A DNA stretch of 28,153 nucleotides from an uncultured Bacteroidales bacterium (GTDB lineage: Bacteria; Bacteroidota; Bacteroidia; Bacteroidales; UBA932). A model generated the notes under the pieces. That model had not been told where the DNA came from. It worked only from the letters and a program-made list of their open reading frames with translations, and searched no databases. Shown one piece after another: positions 16,815-25,142 of the stretch. Position numbers and translations under genes: made by a program. Where the stretch lies: positions 1 through 28,153 of the forward strand of contig CABUIX010000026.1 in assembly GCA_902491795.1 (NCBI GenBank), in the 5' to 3' direction. Positions within the stretch are counted from its first letter, which is position 1. Every line of letters starts with the position of its first letter.

Positions 16815-16853
16815 CGTAAGAGATTTTTACGGCAGTGTAAAGAAATTTAACGG
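16815..16853. promoter_or_regulatory. Tandem dyad sites, candidate enhancer sites for a sigma54 activator
   Basis: CGTAAGAGATTTTTACGG (16815-16832) and TGTAAAGAAATTTAACGG (16836-16853) agree at 12 of 18 positions. The first has matching GTAA/TTAC half sites; the second is a weaker dyad. They are 21 bp apart, two helical turns, and lie about 80-120 bp upstream of the predicted start of transcription, the usual range for bacterial enhancer-binding proteins. Confidence 0.45.
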
Positions 16854-16882
16854 TCCGTATCGGCACGCTCAATCTCAAATTA

Positions 16883-16905
16883 TTGGATATCAGATATTTA
16901 TCCAA
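16883..16905. repeat. Inverted repeat TTGGATA-N9-TATCCAA, possible operator
   Basis: Perfect 7-bp arms at 16883-16889 and 16899-16905, immediately upstream of the -24 block of the candidate sigma54 promoter. It could be an additional regulator-binding site. Confidence 0.35.
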
Positions 16906-16906
16906 C

Positions 16907-16923
16907 TTGGCACGGCAAGTGTA
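16907..16923 (+). promoter_or_regulatory. rpoN-dependent promoter: Candidate sigma54 (-24/-12) promoter
   Basis: TTGGCACGGCAAGTGTA aligned with YTGGCACGRNNNTTGCW matches all nine fixed positions of the -24 block and three of five in the -12 block (GTGTA against TTGCW). Predicted transcription begins near 16934, giving a short leader before the ATG at 16951. No TAnnTTTG element is seen upstream of this operon. Confidence 0.5.
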
Positions 16924-16950
16924 ACGATATGCGCGGACATGAGACACACT

Positions 16951-18295
16951 ATGAAACATTATATAGACTACACTCTTTTGGCTGCCTGCTGCGTCATCTG
17001 CCAGATATCGGCAATGGCGCAGCAGTCTCCCGACACGGCAAGGGTATTCACACTGCGGGACTGCATGGAATACGCCGTTTCAAACTCAACTCAGATGCGG
17101 ATACAGCAGGCCACGATGGACGATGAGCGGATAGCACGCAGGGATGCCATCCTGAACGCGTTCACGCCATCGGTAAGTGCCCGAGACCAACACATACACC
17201 TCCACCACATCGTTCGACAACTCATATTCGGTTTCTGCCGGAATAACCCTGTTCAACGGATTCCAGGCAGTCAACAGGCTGAAGATCACAAAGACCGCAG
17301 TGGCCATGGGGATCAGCGAAGAACAGCGCATAAGGGACAACATCTGCCTGAGCACGATGCAGGCCTACTGTAACGTGGTCTACTATACCAGACTCTCAGA
17401 TATTCTCAAGGAACAGGTTGAGACCTCGCGCGAATCTCTGAAAACCGCACAGCGCCAGGAGGAACTCGGACAGAAGGGCTATGCCGACGTGGTCCAGATG
17501 AAAGCCGAGCTCGCCGAGATGGAATACAAGCAGATCACAGCCGAGAACAACCGCAAGAACGCGATTCTGACACTCAAGGACGTGATGTTCTGGCCAATCA
17601 CGGAAGAACTCCGCATCGACATGTCAATTGCCGAACAGTCCGCATTCCTGCCGGACTCATACAACGACACCGATGCCATAATGGAAAACGCCAAGGCATC
17701 GCTGCCAGACGTGATGATGGCAAGGGGGACAATGGAGAACGCAAGGCTGGAGCTCAGGACTGCCCGCTGGCAGCTCGCGCCCTCGCTCAGCCTCTCCGGC
17801 GGATGGAGCACAAGCTACTACACCTATCCTGGCATGCAGGGCTACACACCGGAACCATTCCGTACACAGTTCACCAACAACGGAGGAGAATACGTGCAGC
17901 TTACACTCAGCATTCCTATCTTCAACCGTCTTGCACAGCACTCGGCAATCGCCAACAAGCGCAACGCCTACAGGAGGGCCACCGCCGAATATGAGCAGAA
18001 GATACGCGAAGTCGAAGCGGAAGTCATGCGCGCAATCCAGGACCGTGACGGTGCATCGGCAGCATACATGCAGGCAGAGCGCATGGCCGAAGTGCAGCAG
18101 GAGGCCTACAGGCTCAACCGGCGAAAGCTTGACCAGGGCCTGATATCCCCTATCGAATTCAAGTCAGCAACCGAGAGCTACCTGAGTGCCATGACCGAGC
18201 AGCTCAACACCCTGCTGCAATACAACATAAAGAAAGCCGTGGTCGCCTATTACAACGGCATTCCCTACCTCGATCAGCAATTCCAGTCAGAATAA
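16951..18295 (+). pseudogene. TolC-family outer-membrane factor, disrupted by frameshift/deletion
   Basis: The gene starts with a signal peptide (MKHYIDYTLLAACCVICQIS, then AMAQQ); an ATG at 16939 is also possible. Frame 1 encodes FTLRDCMEYAVSNSTQMRIQQ and AFTPSVSA to about 17180. The rest continues in another frame from PETNTYTSTTSFDNSYSVSAG through to SPIEFKSATESYLSAMTEQLN at 18295. Family members normally have about 14 further residues ending in FGRS-x-D between AFTPSVSA and PETNTY. A small out-of-frame deletion is therefore inferred rather than a single-base slip. As written, no full-length protein is made. It would be the outer-membrane channel for the adaptor and ABC genes that follow (15 bp to the adaptor). 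Assembly error is the main alternative. Confidence 0.82.
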
Positions 18296-18310
18296 AAGAA
18301 ACCATACAAT

Positions 18311-19579
18311 ATGGACAAGGTAATAGAAAAGAAGAAGGGCATTGCCCTCGTGTTCTCAAGAAAAGCACTGCCTTGGTGGACAGGGGCCCTGGTGCTGGCA
18401 TTCATACTTTGGCTCGCCCTGCGCGACAATGCCTCTGTTCTCAGGGTCAACAGCGCCACGCTCAACATTGAGACCGTGGAGCAGGGTGAATTCAACGACT
18501 ACATACGAATCAGCGGACAGGTCCAGCCAATGACAACAATCCAGATCAGTCCCCTTGAAGGCGGAGTGGTCGAACAGATACTCATTGAAGAAGGCAGCCA
18601 GGTCCACAAGGGAGACGTGATACTGCGCCTGAGCAACGAGAACCTCGACATGCAGATACTGAATTCCGAAGCCGAACTCGCCGAAAAGGAGAACATACTG
18701 CGAAATACCATGATCTCGATGGAGCAGCAGAAACTCAGCGTGCAGCAGGAGAGACTCCAGCTCGAGATGGAGGTCAGGCGCAGCAAAAGGGCATACGATC
18801 AGCAGAAAGCCCTCTACGACGAGAGACTGATTGCCCGCGAACTCTGGCTTCAGGCAGAGGAGGACTACAATCTCGCCCTCGACAAGCTGGAACTCGTGCG
18901 CAACCGCGAACTTCAGGACAGCCTCTACAGGACAGCCGAGATAGAGCAGATGCAGGAAAGTCTCGACAACATGCGCGTCAACATGCAGATGATACGCAGG
19001 CGCAAGGAGAACCTCGACATCAAGGCCCCGATTGACGGGGAGCTTGGACTGCTGGACGCGGTTCTCGGCCAGTCAATAGCTTCAGGCACCAAGATCGGAC
19101 AGATCAATGACCTGAGCAGCTACAAGATAGAAGCCCAGATCGACGAACACTACATTGACAGGGTCTTTGCAGGACTTGACGCCACATTCGAGCGCCAGGA
19201 CGAAACCTACGGGGCCACCATACGCAAGGTCTACCCAGAGGTCCGCGACGGCAAGTTCAAGGCTGACTTCAAGTTCAGCGGACAGCAGCCAGACAACATA
19301 CGCACCGGACAGACCTATTACCTCAACCTTCAGCTCGGTCAGCCCGAAGAGGCCATACTGATCCCACGCGGCACATTCTACCAGCAGACCGGAGGCAAAT
19401 GGATCTATGTCGTGACCGACAACGGAGACAAGGCCGTAAAGCGTGATATCCGCATAGGAAGGCAGAACCCCCAGTACTACGAAGTTCTGGACGGACTGGA
19501 GCCGGGAGAAAGAGTCATCGTGTCGGGATATGACAACTTCGGGGACAAGGACGTCCTTATACTCAGGAACAACGAATAG
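18311..19579 (+). CDS. ABC-type efflux periplasmic adaptor (MacA/HlyD family)
   Basis: A 422-residue membrane-fusion protein anchored by one N-terminal helix (about residues 22-39, PWWTGALVLAFILWLAL) after a basic cytoplasmic tail. The first lipoyl half is at about 75-105 (TTIQISPLEGGVVEQILIEE). A long coiled coil rich in Glu, Gln and Arg spans about 110-235. The second lipoyl half follows (DIKAPIDGELGLLDAVLGQSI), then beta-barrel and membrane-proximal domains ending EPGERVIVSGYDNFGDKDVLIL. It should link the FtsX permeases to the TolC-like channel. It sits 15 bp after the TolC gene and 29 bp before permease 1, within one operon. Confidence 0.92.
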   Translation: MDKVIEKKKGIALVFSRKALPWWTGALVLAFILWLALRDNASVLRVNSATLNIETVEQGEFNDYIRISGQVQPMTTIQISPLEGGVVEQILIEEGSQVHKGDVILRLSNENLDMQILNSEAELAEKENILRNTMISMEQQKLSVQQERLQLEMEVRRSKRAYDQQKALYDERLIARELWLQAEEDYNLALDKLELVRNRELQDSLYRTAEIEQMQESLDNMRVNMQMIRRRKENLDIKAPIDGELGLLDAVLGQSIASGTKIGQINDLSSYKIEAQIDEHYIDRVFAGLDATFERQDETYGATIRKVYPEVRDGKFKADFKFSGQQPDNIRTGQTYYLNLQLGQPEEAILIPRGTFYQQTGGKWIYVVTDNGDKAVKRDIRIGRQNPQYYEVLDGLEPGERVIVSGYDNFGDKDVLILRNNE

Positions 19580-19608
19580 ACACACAATCAGGAGCAACTC
19601 GCAAGAAT

Positions 19609-21957
19609 ATGAGACCACGAATCAACAGACACACCATATTCCCCACCATACTGAACGTGCTGGGACTTACATTGGCCTTTTCGGTATTCATGATAATGTC
19701 CGTGCAGGTGTCATACGACACAGGATATGATCTCGGGTATCCGGACGCCGACAGGATTGTCCGCATGGAGTATTCGGATCCGACCAGTCCAGGAGTCTAC
19801 GAAGTACAGATGTCCAGGCCTCTAATAGAATATTTCAAGCAAAATATCCCACAGGCAGAAGCCGTATCCTGTTATAGATACTACAAGGACTCCGAGGAAT
19901 CATTCAAGGAAGCCGGAACGGACAAATCCGGAATCACATTGCGGATGGCGACAAGCGACTTTGACATCCTGAGGGTCTTTCCTTTCGACTTCGTGCAGGG
20001 AGACACCTCACGGTTCCGCGAACCTTTGACTGCGGTCATTTCGGAGAAAGGCGCTCAAAAGCTCTTCGGAGACCTTTCCCCGATAGGACGTGAGATCCAG
20101 GCGGATTTCCCGAATTCAGCCACTTACAGGATAGTGGCGGTATACAGGGATTTCCCATCAAACTCCAGCGCTGACAACGAGGTCATCTTCAACCTCGGGG
20201 ACAGCGACATCTACAACCAGTCGGAATGGAGTTTTCACTGCTACATGAAACTGTCGACTTTTGACGGGATCAAGCAGACTCTTGCCTCGCTCAAGGAACC
20301 TCTGTTCGGAGAGGAGTACGCCGACAAATCCGACCTCAGGGTCTCCGTACTACACGATGCCTATTTTGAAAAGGATGTGAGCGGAGACAACATGGCCAAG
20401 GGCAACCGGTCCACTACCGTCACGCTGCTGAGCGTCTCCATCCTCGTGCTGATCATAGCCATCATAAATTTCATAAACTTCGCGATGGCCTCCATACCAT
20501 TCAGCATCAAGGACATAAATACCAGGAGGGTGCTCGGGTCGACACGCATGCAGCAGATATGGCGACAACTGGCTGCCGCCCTGACACTGGTGCTGATTTC
20601 GTTCGTCCTCAGTCTGGCCGTGATGACCATTGCGGCCACATCCTCATTCGCCTCATACATCTCCGGCTCGCTGAAAATTGCCGACAACCTTCCTCTGGTA
20701 TTCATGGGGCTTGGGGTGGCAGTGGTCACCGCCTTCGCAGCCGGCATCCTGCCCGCCAGGTACAGCACATCTTTCAATACGGCGATGGTACTCAAAGGCT
20801 CCTTCTCACTCTCGGCTACAGGACGCAGGCTCCGCACCGTACTCGTCGGATTCCAGTATGTGGTGTCATTCATCCTGATTCTCTGCTCGCTCTTCATAAC
20901 GGTGCAGGTCAGGTTCATGAAGAATCACGACATGGGATTCAGCCGCGACCAGATCATCGAGTTCAGCATAAGCGACGCCATCGGCGAAAGCCGCGAAACC
21001 TTCAGGCAGATGCTTCTCGAGGATCCGGACATCCAGGATGTGACATTCGCCGGCAACCTGCTTGTCTCCAAAAGCAAGATGGGCTGGGGTCGTGAATATC
21101 AGGGACAAAGAGTCCAGATGGACTGCCTGCCTGTCGCCAGCAATTTCATCAGGTTCTTCGGGATGGAAATTGTGGACGGCCGTGACTTCAATGAATCCGA
21201 CGACCTTAGCACATCCGGCACGTTCATAGTGAACGAGGCCTTCATGGAAAAATACCCGTTCCTCAGGCTCGGCCTGAAGTTCACCGGACATCAGGATGAC
21301 GAGCATCCGGCCGAAATTGTCGGCATTGTCCGCAACTTCAACTTCAAGCCGCTGCAATATGGAATATCCCCTATTGTACTTTATGACTTCGGGGCAGATC
21401 CGTGGTGGCCACTCACGATCGTATACGCAAGGATAAATCCGGCCAGATTCATGGAAGTGACTGACTATATACGGGAGAAGAGCGCCGAACTTGATCCGGT
21501 CTTCGACAGCGAATCAATGAACATCAGGTTCATGGACGAAGGCATAGGCCATCTTTACGAAAAAGAGAACAATCTGAACAGCCTGATAACGGCCGCCGCC
21601 CTGATTTCCCTGCTGATATCGATAGTGGGCATTTTCGGGCTGGTGTACTTCGAAACTCAGTTCCGCCGCAAGGAGATAGCACTGCGCAGGGTCAACGGAG
21701 CCCAGGTGGGAGAGATACTCCTGATGCTCAACCGCTACTACCTCTCGATAACCGCCTGCTGTTTCGTTGTCGCCGTGCCTGTTGCCGTCATCATCATGCG
21801 GCGCTGGGTATCCGGCTTCGCCTACCAGAGTCCAGTGCCCTTCTGGATCTTCATCGTCGCACTGCTGGTCATAGTCCTGATCACAGTCGCCACAGTTACA
21901 ATCCAGAGCCGCAGGACCGCCTTGCGCAACCCCTCGGAATCTCTCAGGACAGAATAA
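19609..21957 (+). CDS. ABC permease 1, MacB/FtsX type
   Basis: A 782-residue permease with the Bacteroidetes double-FtsX layout. One N-terminal helix (about 12-31) is followed by a MacB-type periplasmic domain (about 32-263) and four helices (about 265-433). A second periplasmic domain then leads to three C-terminal helices (about 657-764). Signature segments are NTRRVLGSTRMQQIWRQ in the first half, the linker LKGSFSLSATGRRLRTVLVG, and EIALRRVNGAQVGEILLM in the second. The ATPase is supplied by a separate gene downstream. MacB-like proteins use ATP to drive extrusion from the periplasm rather than to carry substrate across the inner membrane; the substrate here is unknown. Confidence 0.9.
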   Translation: MRPRINRHTIFPTILNVLGLTLAFSVFMIMSVQVSYDTGYDLGYPDADRIVRMEYSDPTSPGVYEVQMSRPLIEYFKQNIPQAEAVSCYRYYKDSEESFKEAGTDKSGITLRMATSDFDILRVFPFDFVQGDTSRFREPLTAVISEKGAQKLFGDLSPIGREIQADFPNSATYRIVAVYRDFPSNSSADNEVIFNLGDSDIYNQSEWSFHCYMKLSTFDGIKQTLASLKEPLFGEEYADKSDLRVSVLHDAYFEKDVSGDNMAKGNRSTTVTLLSVSILVLIIAIINFINFAMASIPFSIKDINTRRVLGSTRMQQIWRQLAAALTLVLISFVLSLAVMTIAATSSFASYISGSLKIADNLPLVFMGLGVAVVTAFAAGILPARYSTSFNTAMVLKGSFSLSATGRRLRTVLVGFQYVVSFILILCSLFITVQVRFMKNHDMGFSRDQIIEFSISDAIGESRETFRQMLLEDPDIQDVTFAGNLLVSKSKMGWGREYQGQRVQMDCLPVASNFIRFFGMEIVDGRDFNESDDLSTSGTFIVNEAFMEKYPFLRLGLKFTGHQDDEHPAEIVGIVRNFNFKPLQYGISPIVLYDFGADPWWPLTIVYARINPARFMEVTDYIREKSAELDPVFDSESMNIRFMDEGIGHLYEKENNLNSLITAAALISLLISIVGIFGLVYFETQFRRKEIALRRVNGAQVGEILLMLNRYYLSITACCFVVAVPVAVIIMRRWVSGFAYQSPVPFWIFIVALLVIVLITVATVTIQSRRTALRNPSESLRTE

Positions 21958-22002
21958 AAAGATTGCCTGCAACATTGCAAGCAAAATGCAAACTGGTTTG
22001 AA

Positions 22003-24336
22003 ATGATACTTTTCAGGAATTTTCTCACAATAATCGGGCGCTATAGGACTGTTTTCCTGCTCAACGCCGTAGGGCTCGTGGTCGCCTTGTCGGTTACGGC
22101 CCTGGTCATCATGCAGCTGCGCTATGACTTCTCGTTCGACTCGTCGCAGCCAGATAAAGACAGGATACACATGTTCACTGTAGACTATTCCGATATAGGC
22201 AGGATAGCATTGGCTCCAAAACCTCTGCAGCGGGTAGTGGAGAACTTTCCAGGAGTCGCTTCCGCATGCCTGATGGACCCCATGTTTTCATCAGTATTCA
22301 TAAGATATGATGAAACCGGACATTCATTCAAGGAAAAAGCCTGTAGAGTATCCGGCAGTTTTACCGATGTATTTTATTTTGACTTCACTGAACGGTCTCA
22401 TGACCTTCTGTCAGTGGACGGGTCCGTGATTATTCCCGAGAGCCTTGCACAGAAGTTTGACAACGGGAGGAGCATGCTCGGCAAAACCGTCAGCATTGTC
22501 TCGGGAGGGACATCCGAAACATACGTCATCACAGGAATATACAGAGACTTCGCTCAGAATTCCTCAATATCCAATGCCATATACTTCCCTCTGGATGCCG
22601 GAACGGACTACGACGTCTGGACAAGCTTCAACTACAACATGTTCCTGCGTCTGGATGACGGAGCTGACACAGAGGCAATAGAAGACATGATCAAATCTGA
22701 GTTCGACACCAAGGACAGGTTCAACGGAATCATAGGTGATACGGCACTCCTGCCCATGGAGGGAATGCATTTCAGAAAAGACATCATATTCGACAATTTT
22801 CCCAAAGCAGATTTCCAGAAGCTGATGATATTCCTTGCCGCAGCTGTCCTGGTGCTGGCTGTAGCAAGCATCAACATGGCCAATTTCAATACAGCCCTTG
22901 CACCGGTAAGGATGAAAAGCATAAACACCATGAAAATCCTCGGCAGCTCCAGGCTGAAACTCTGCGGAGGCATCATCATGGAGTCAGTCATCACCTGCAT
23001 TGCCGCGTGGTTTTTGTCGCTGGCCTCTGTCTGTGCCATCGGACATACTGCCGTGGGCGGGCTTATTGATGCTGAAATATCTCTTTCAGGCCAATATCCT
23101 ATTTTCCTGATGACTTTTGTATTGGCATCGGCAGCCGGCATTCTTTCAGGGCTCTACCCAGCCATATATATCACATCGTTCCCTACAGCCCTCTCCCTCA
23201 AGGGTAATTTCGCATTGTCCCCGAAAGGGAGAAAGGTTCGCAGCATTCTGGTAGGGTTCCAATTCGCCGTATCATTCATCCTTATGTTCTGTGTCGGCGT
23301 AATCCTGCTTCAGGACAGGCACATGAAGGCGACAGACCTCGGTTATGAAAACGACAGGCTCATGACTGTCTGCCTGGATGGTCAACTCTCGGAGAATGAC
23401 AAGAAGGTGTTCAGGACAGAGGCAGAGAATGTACCCGGAGTGGAAAAAGTTGCCTTTGCAAACACCTTGCTCTCTGCAGGTGACAACATTCCAAACTGGG
23501 GAAGGGAGATCAACGGCAAGCTGGTGAACTACAATGTTGTGGTTGTCTCAGAAGGGTTCATGGAAACAATAGGGGCGACCATTACGGAAGGCCGGGACTT
23601 CAGGCAGGGAGATGAACGCACCTGGATATTCAACGAATGCGCCCGGAACAGCTTCGGGCTTACCACAGATGACAGGGTGAACGGTTCTGAAGACATAACA
23701 GGCTTCATCTCCGACATACATACGGCTACATTGAGGCAGGCGATAACTCCTACCGGTTTCCTTTTCGATCCCGGAATCTCTTTCCACGACATAGGAGACG
23801 ATGTTGCATATATCCGTGTTTCCGAAGAGGCAGACATGGACCTGGCAGGAAGGGATATCATTGATATTCTGCACATTCTGGCTGCCGACTATCCTTTTGA
23901 GCTGCAAACCGGTCAGGACACTTTCCGGGAGACATATGCCAAGGAAATGGACTCCTCGCTGTTGATATCACTTTTCTGCATAGTGGCCGTCATAATTTGC
24001 CTGATTGGGGTGTCGGGGCTGGTGATTTTCGATGGAGAATCACTCAGGAAGGAGATTGCGGTAAGGAAAGTACTTGGCGCCGGCACTCCGGACATAATGA
24101 TGAGATTCAATCTCTCTTACATGCTCATCCTCGCCGTGTGCTTTGCCGTCTCCTTCCCGGCTGCAGTCTACTTCTCCGAAAGATGGCTGATGCAATTCAG
24201 CGAAAGAATCGACATGCCATGGTGGATCTTCATACCTGTGTCAGCTGGACTTCTGTGCATAACCATTGTCACCGTAACAGTCGTGTGCTGGAAAATAGCT
24301 ACATCGAATCCGGCTGAGAATCTCAAATCCGAATGA
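22003..24336 (+). CDS. ABC permease 2, MacB/FtsX type
   Basis: A 777-residue permease with the same architecture as permease 1, 45 bp downstream of it. The N-terminal helix is LLNAVGLVVALSVTALVIMQ; the first FtsX half has NTMKILGSSRLKLCGGIIME, the linker reads LKGNFALSPKGRKVRSILVG, and the second half has EIAVRKVLGAGTPDIMMRFN. The linker and fifth-helix region closely matches permease 1 (GR..R..LVGFQ..VSFIL), so these two are sister paralogues and permease 3 is more distant. A heteromeric pair sharing one ATPase is plausible. A 108-bp gap to the ATPase is the largest within this operon. Confidence 0.9.
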   Translation: MILFRNFLTIIGRYRTVFLLNAVGLVVALSVTALVIMQLRYDFSFDSSQPDKDRIHMFTVDYSDIGRIALAPKPLQRVVENFPGVASACLMDPMFSSVFIRYDETGHSFKEKACRVSGSFTDVFYFDFTERSHDLLSVDGSVIIPESLAQKFDNGRSMLGKTVSIVSGGTSETYVITGIYRDFAQNSSISNAIYFPLDAGTDYDVWTSFNYNMFLRLDDGADTEAIEDMIKSEFDTKDRFNGIIGDTALLPMEGMHFRKDIIFDNFPKADFQKLMIFLAAAVLVLAVASINMANFNTALAPVRMKSINTMKILGSSRLKLCGGIIMESVITCIAAWFLSLASVCAIGHTAVGGLIDAEISLSGQYPIFLMTFVLASAAGILSGLYPAIYITSFPTALSLKGNFALSPKGRKVRSILVGFQFAVSFILMFCVGVILLQDRHMKATDLGYENDRLMTVCLDGQLSENDKKVFRTEAENVPGVEKVAFANTLLSAGDNIPNWGREINGKLVNYNVVVVSEGFMETIGATITEGRDFRQGDERTWIFNECARNSFGLTTDDRVNGSEDITGFISDIHTATLRQAITPTGFLFDPGISFHDIGDDVAYIRVSEEADMDLAGRDIIDILHILAADYPFELQTGQDTFRETYAKEMDSSLLISLFCIVAVIICLIGVSGLVIFDGESLRKEIAVRKVLGAGTPDIMMRFNLSYMLILAVCFAVSFPAAVYFSERWLMQFSERIDMPWWIFIPVSAGLLCITIVTVTVVCWKIATSNPAENLKSE

Positions 24337-24429
24337 CGACAAACCGCGTCTTGAGTGAAAAATATGAAGATTTTTCCTGCAACTTCCTGTGACAGAACAA
24401 TATTCAAACTAAAGAATAATATAAAACTC

Positions 24430-25076
24430 AAAAACAGCAATACCATGATCAAAGTAACCAACCTCTGCAAGGTCTTCCGCACCGAAGAAATCGAGACCAC
24501 GGCTCTCGACAACGTCTCTTTCGAGATCTCCGACGGCGAGTTCGTCGCCGTCATGGGACCCTCCGGATGCGGCAAGTCAACCCTGCTCAACATCCTCGGA
24601 CTGCTTGACAACCCCACCTCCGGAAGCTACGAGCTCCTCGGGCAGGAAGTCTCACGCCTCAGGGAGAAGGACCGCACACGCTTCCGCAAGGGCAACATCG
24701 GCTTCGTCTTCCAGAGCTTCAACCTCATCGACGAGCTCAACGTCTTCGAAAACGTCGAACTCCCCCTCCGCTACCTCAACATCAGCGCCTCCGAGCGCAA
24801 ACAGAGGGTCAACGACATCCTCAAGAGAATGAACATCAGCCACAGGGCAAAGCACTTCCCCCAGCAGCTCTCCGGTGGTCAGCAGCAGAGGGTCGCCATC
24901 GCCCGCGCAGTCATCTCCAACCCCAAGCTCATCCTCGCCGACGAGCCCACGGGTAACCTTGACTCCAAGAACGGCAAGGAGGTCATGGACCTCCTCTCCG
25001 AGCTCAACCGTGAAGGCACCACCATCGTCATGGTCACTCACTCCCAGAAGGACGCCGCCGTCGCACAGCGCACCAT
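24430..25076. repeat. Exact direct repeat, copy 1 (ATPase gene)
   Basis: This segment starts 15 bp before the ATPase ATG and appears identical, base for base, to 27507-28153. The match continues to the window end, so its true right boundary is unknown. No terminal inverted repeats or transposase flank it. Confidence 0.9.
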
Positions 25077-25125
25077 TGACCTCTTCGACGGTCGCATCGT
25101 CAGCGACGTCGCAAACGAACTATAG
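24445..25125 (+). CDS. ABC transporter ATP-binding protein (MacB-N/LolD type), copy 1
   Basis: The ATG at 24445 gives 226 residues starting MIKVTNLCKVFRTEEIETTA; a 30-residue in-frame extension upstream is not conserved in the second copy. Walker A GPSGCGKST is at 38-46, Q-loop Gln90, signature LSGGQQQR at 142-149, Walker B LILADEPTGNLD at 162-173, and the H-loop His199 in THSQ. It should energise the neighbouring FtsX permeases. Codon use differs sharply from the permeases: isoleucine is almost always ATC with no ATA, and leucine is mostly CTC. Permease 3 starts 17 bp after its stop. Confidence 0.95.
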   Translation: MIKVTNLCKVFRTEEIETTALDNVSFEISDGEFVAVMGPSGCGKSTLLNILGLLDNPTSGSYELLGQEVSRLREKDRTRFRKGNIGFVFQSFNLIDELNVFENVELPLRYLNISASERKQRVNDILKRMNISHRAKHFPQQLSGGQQQRVAIARAVISNPKLILADEPTGNLDSKNGKEVMDLLSELNREGTTIVMVTHSQKDAAVAQRTIDLFDGRIVSDVANEL

Positions 25126-25142
25126 CGAAACCGCATGCGTCC

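Noticed and set aside
24652..25041. Long acidic open frame on the minus strand inside the ATPase gene, repeated at 27729-28118
   Set aside because: It is a by-product of the C-ending codon bias of the ATPase: repetitive Glu/Asp/Val composition, no known domain, no start signals. It occurs twice only because the gene is duplicated.
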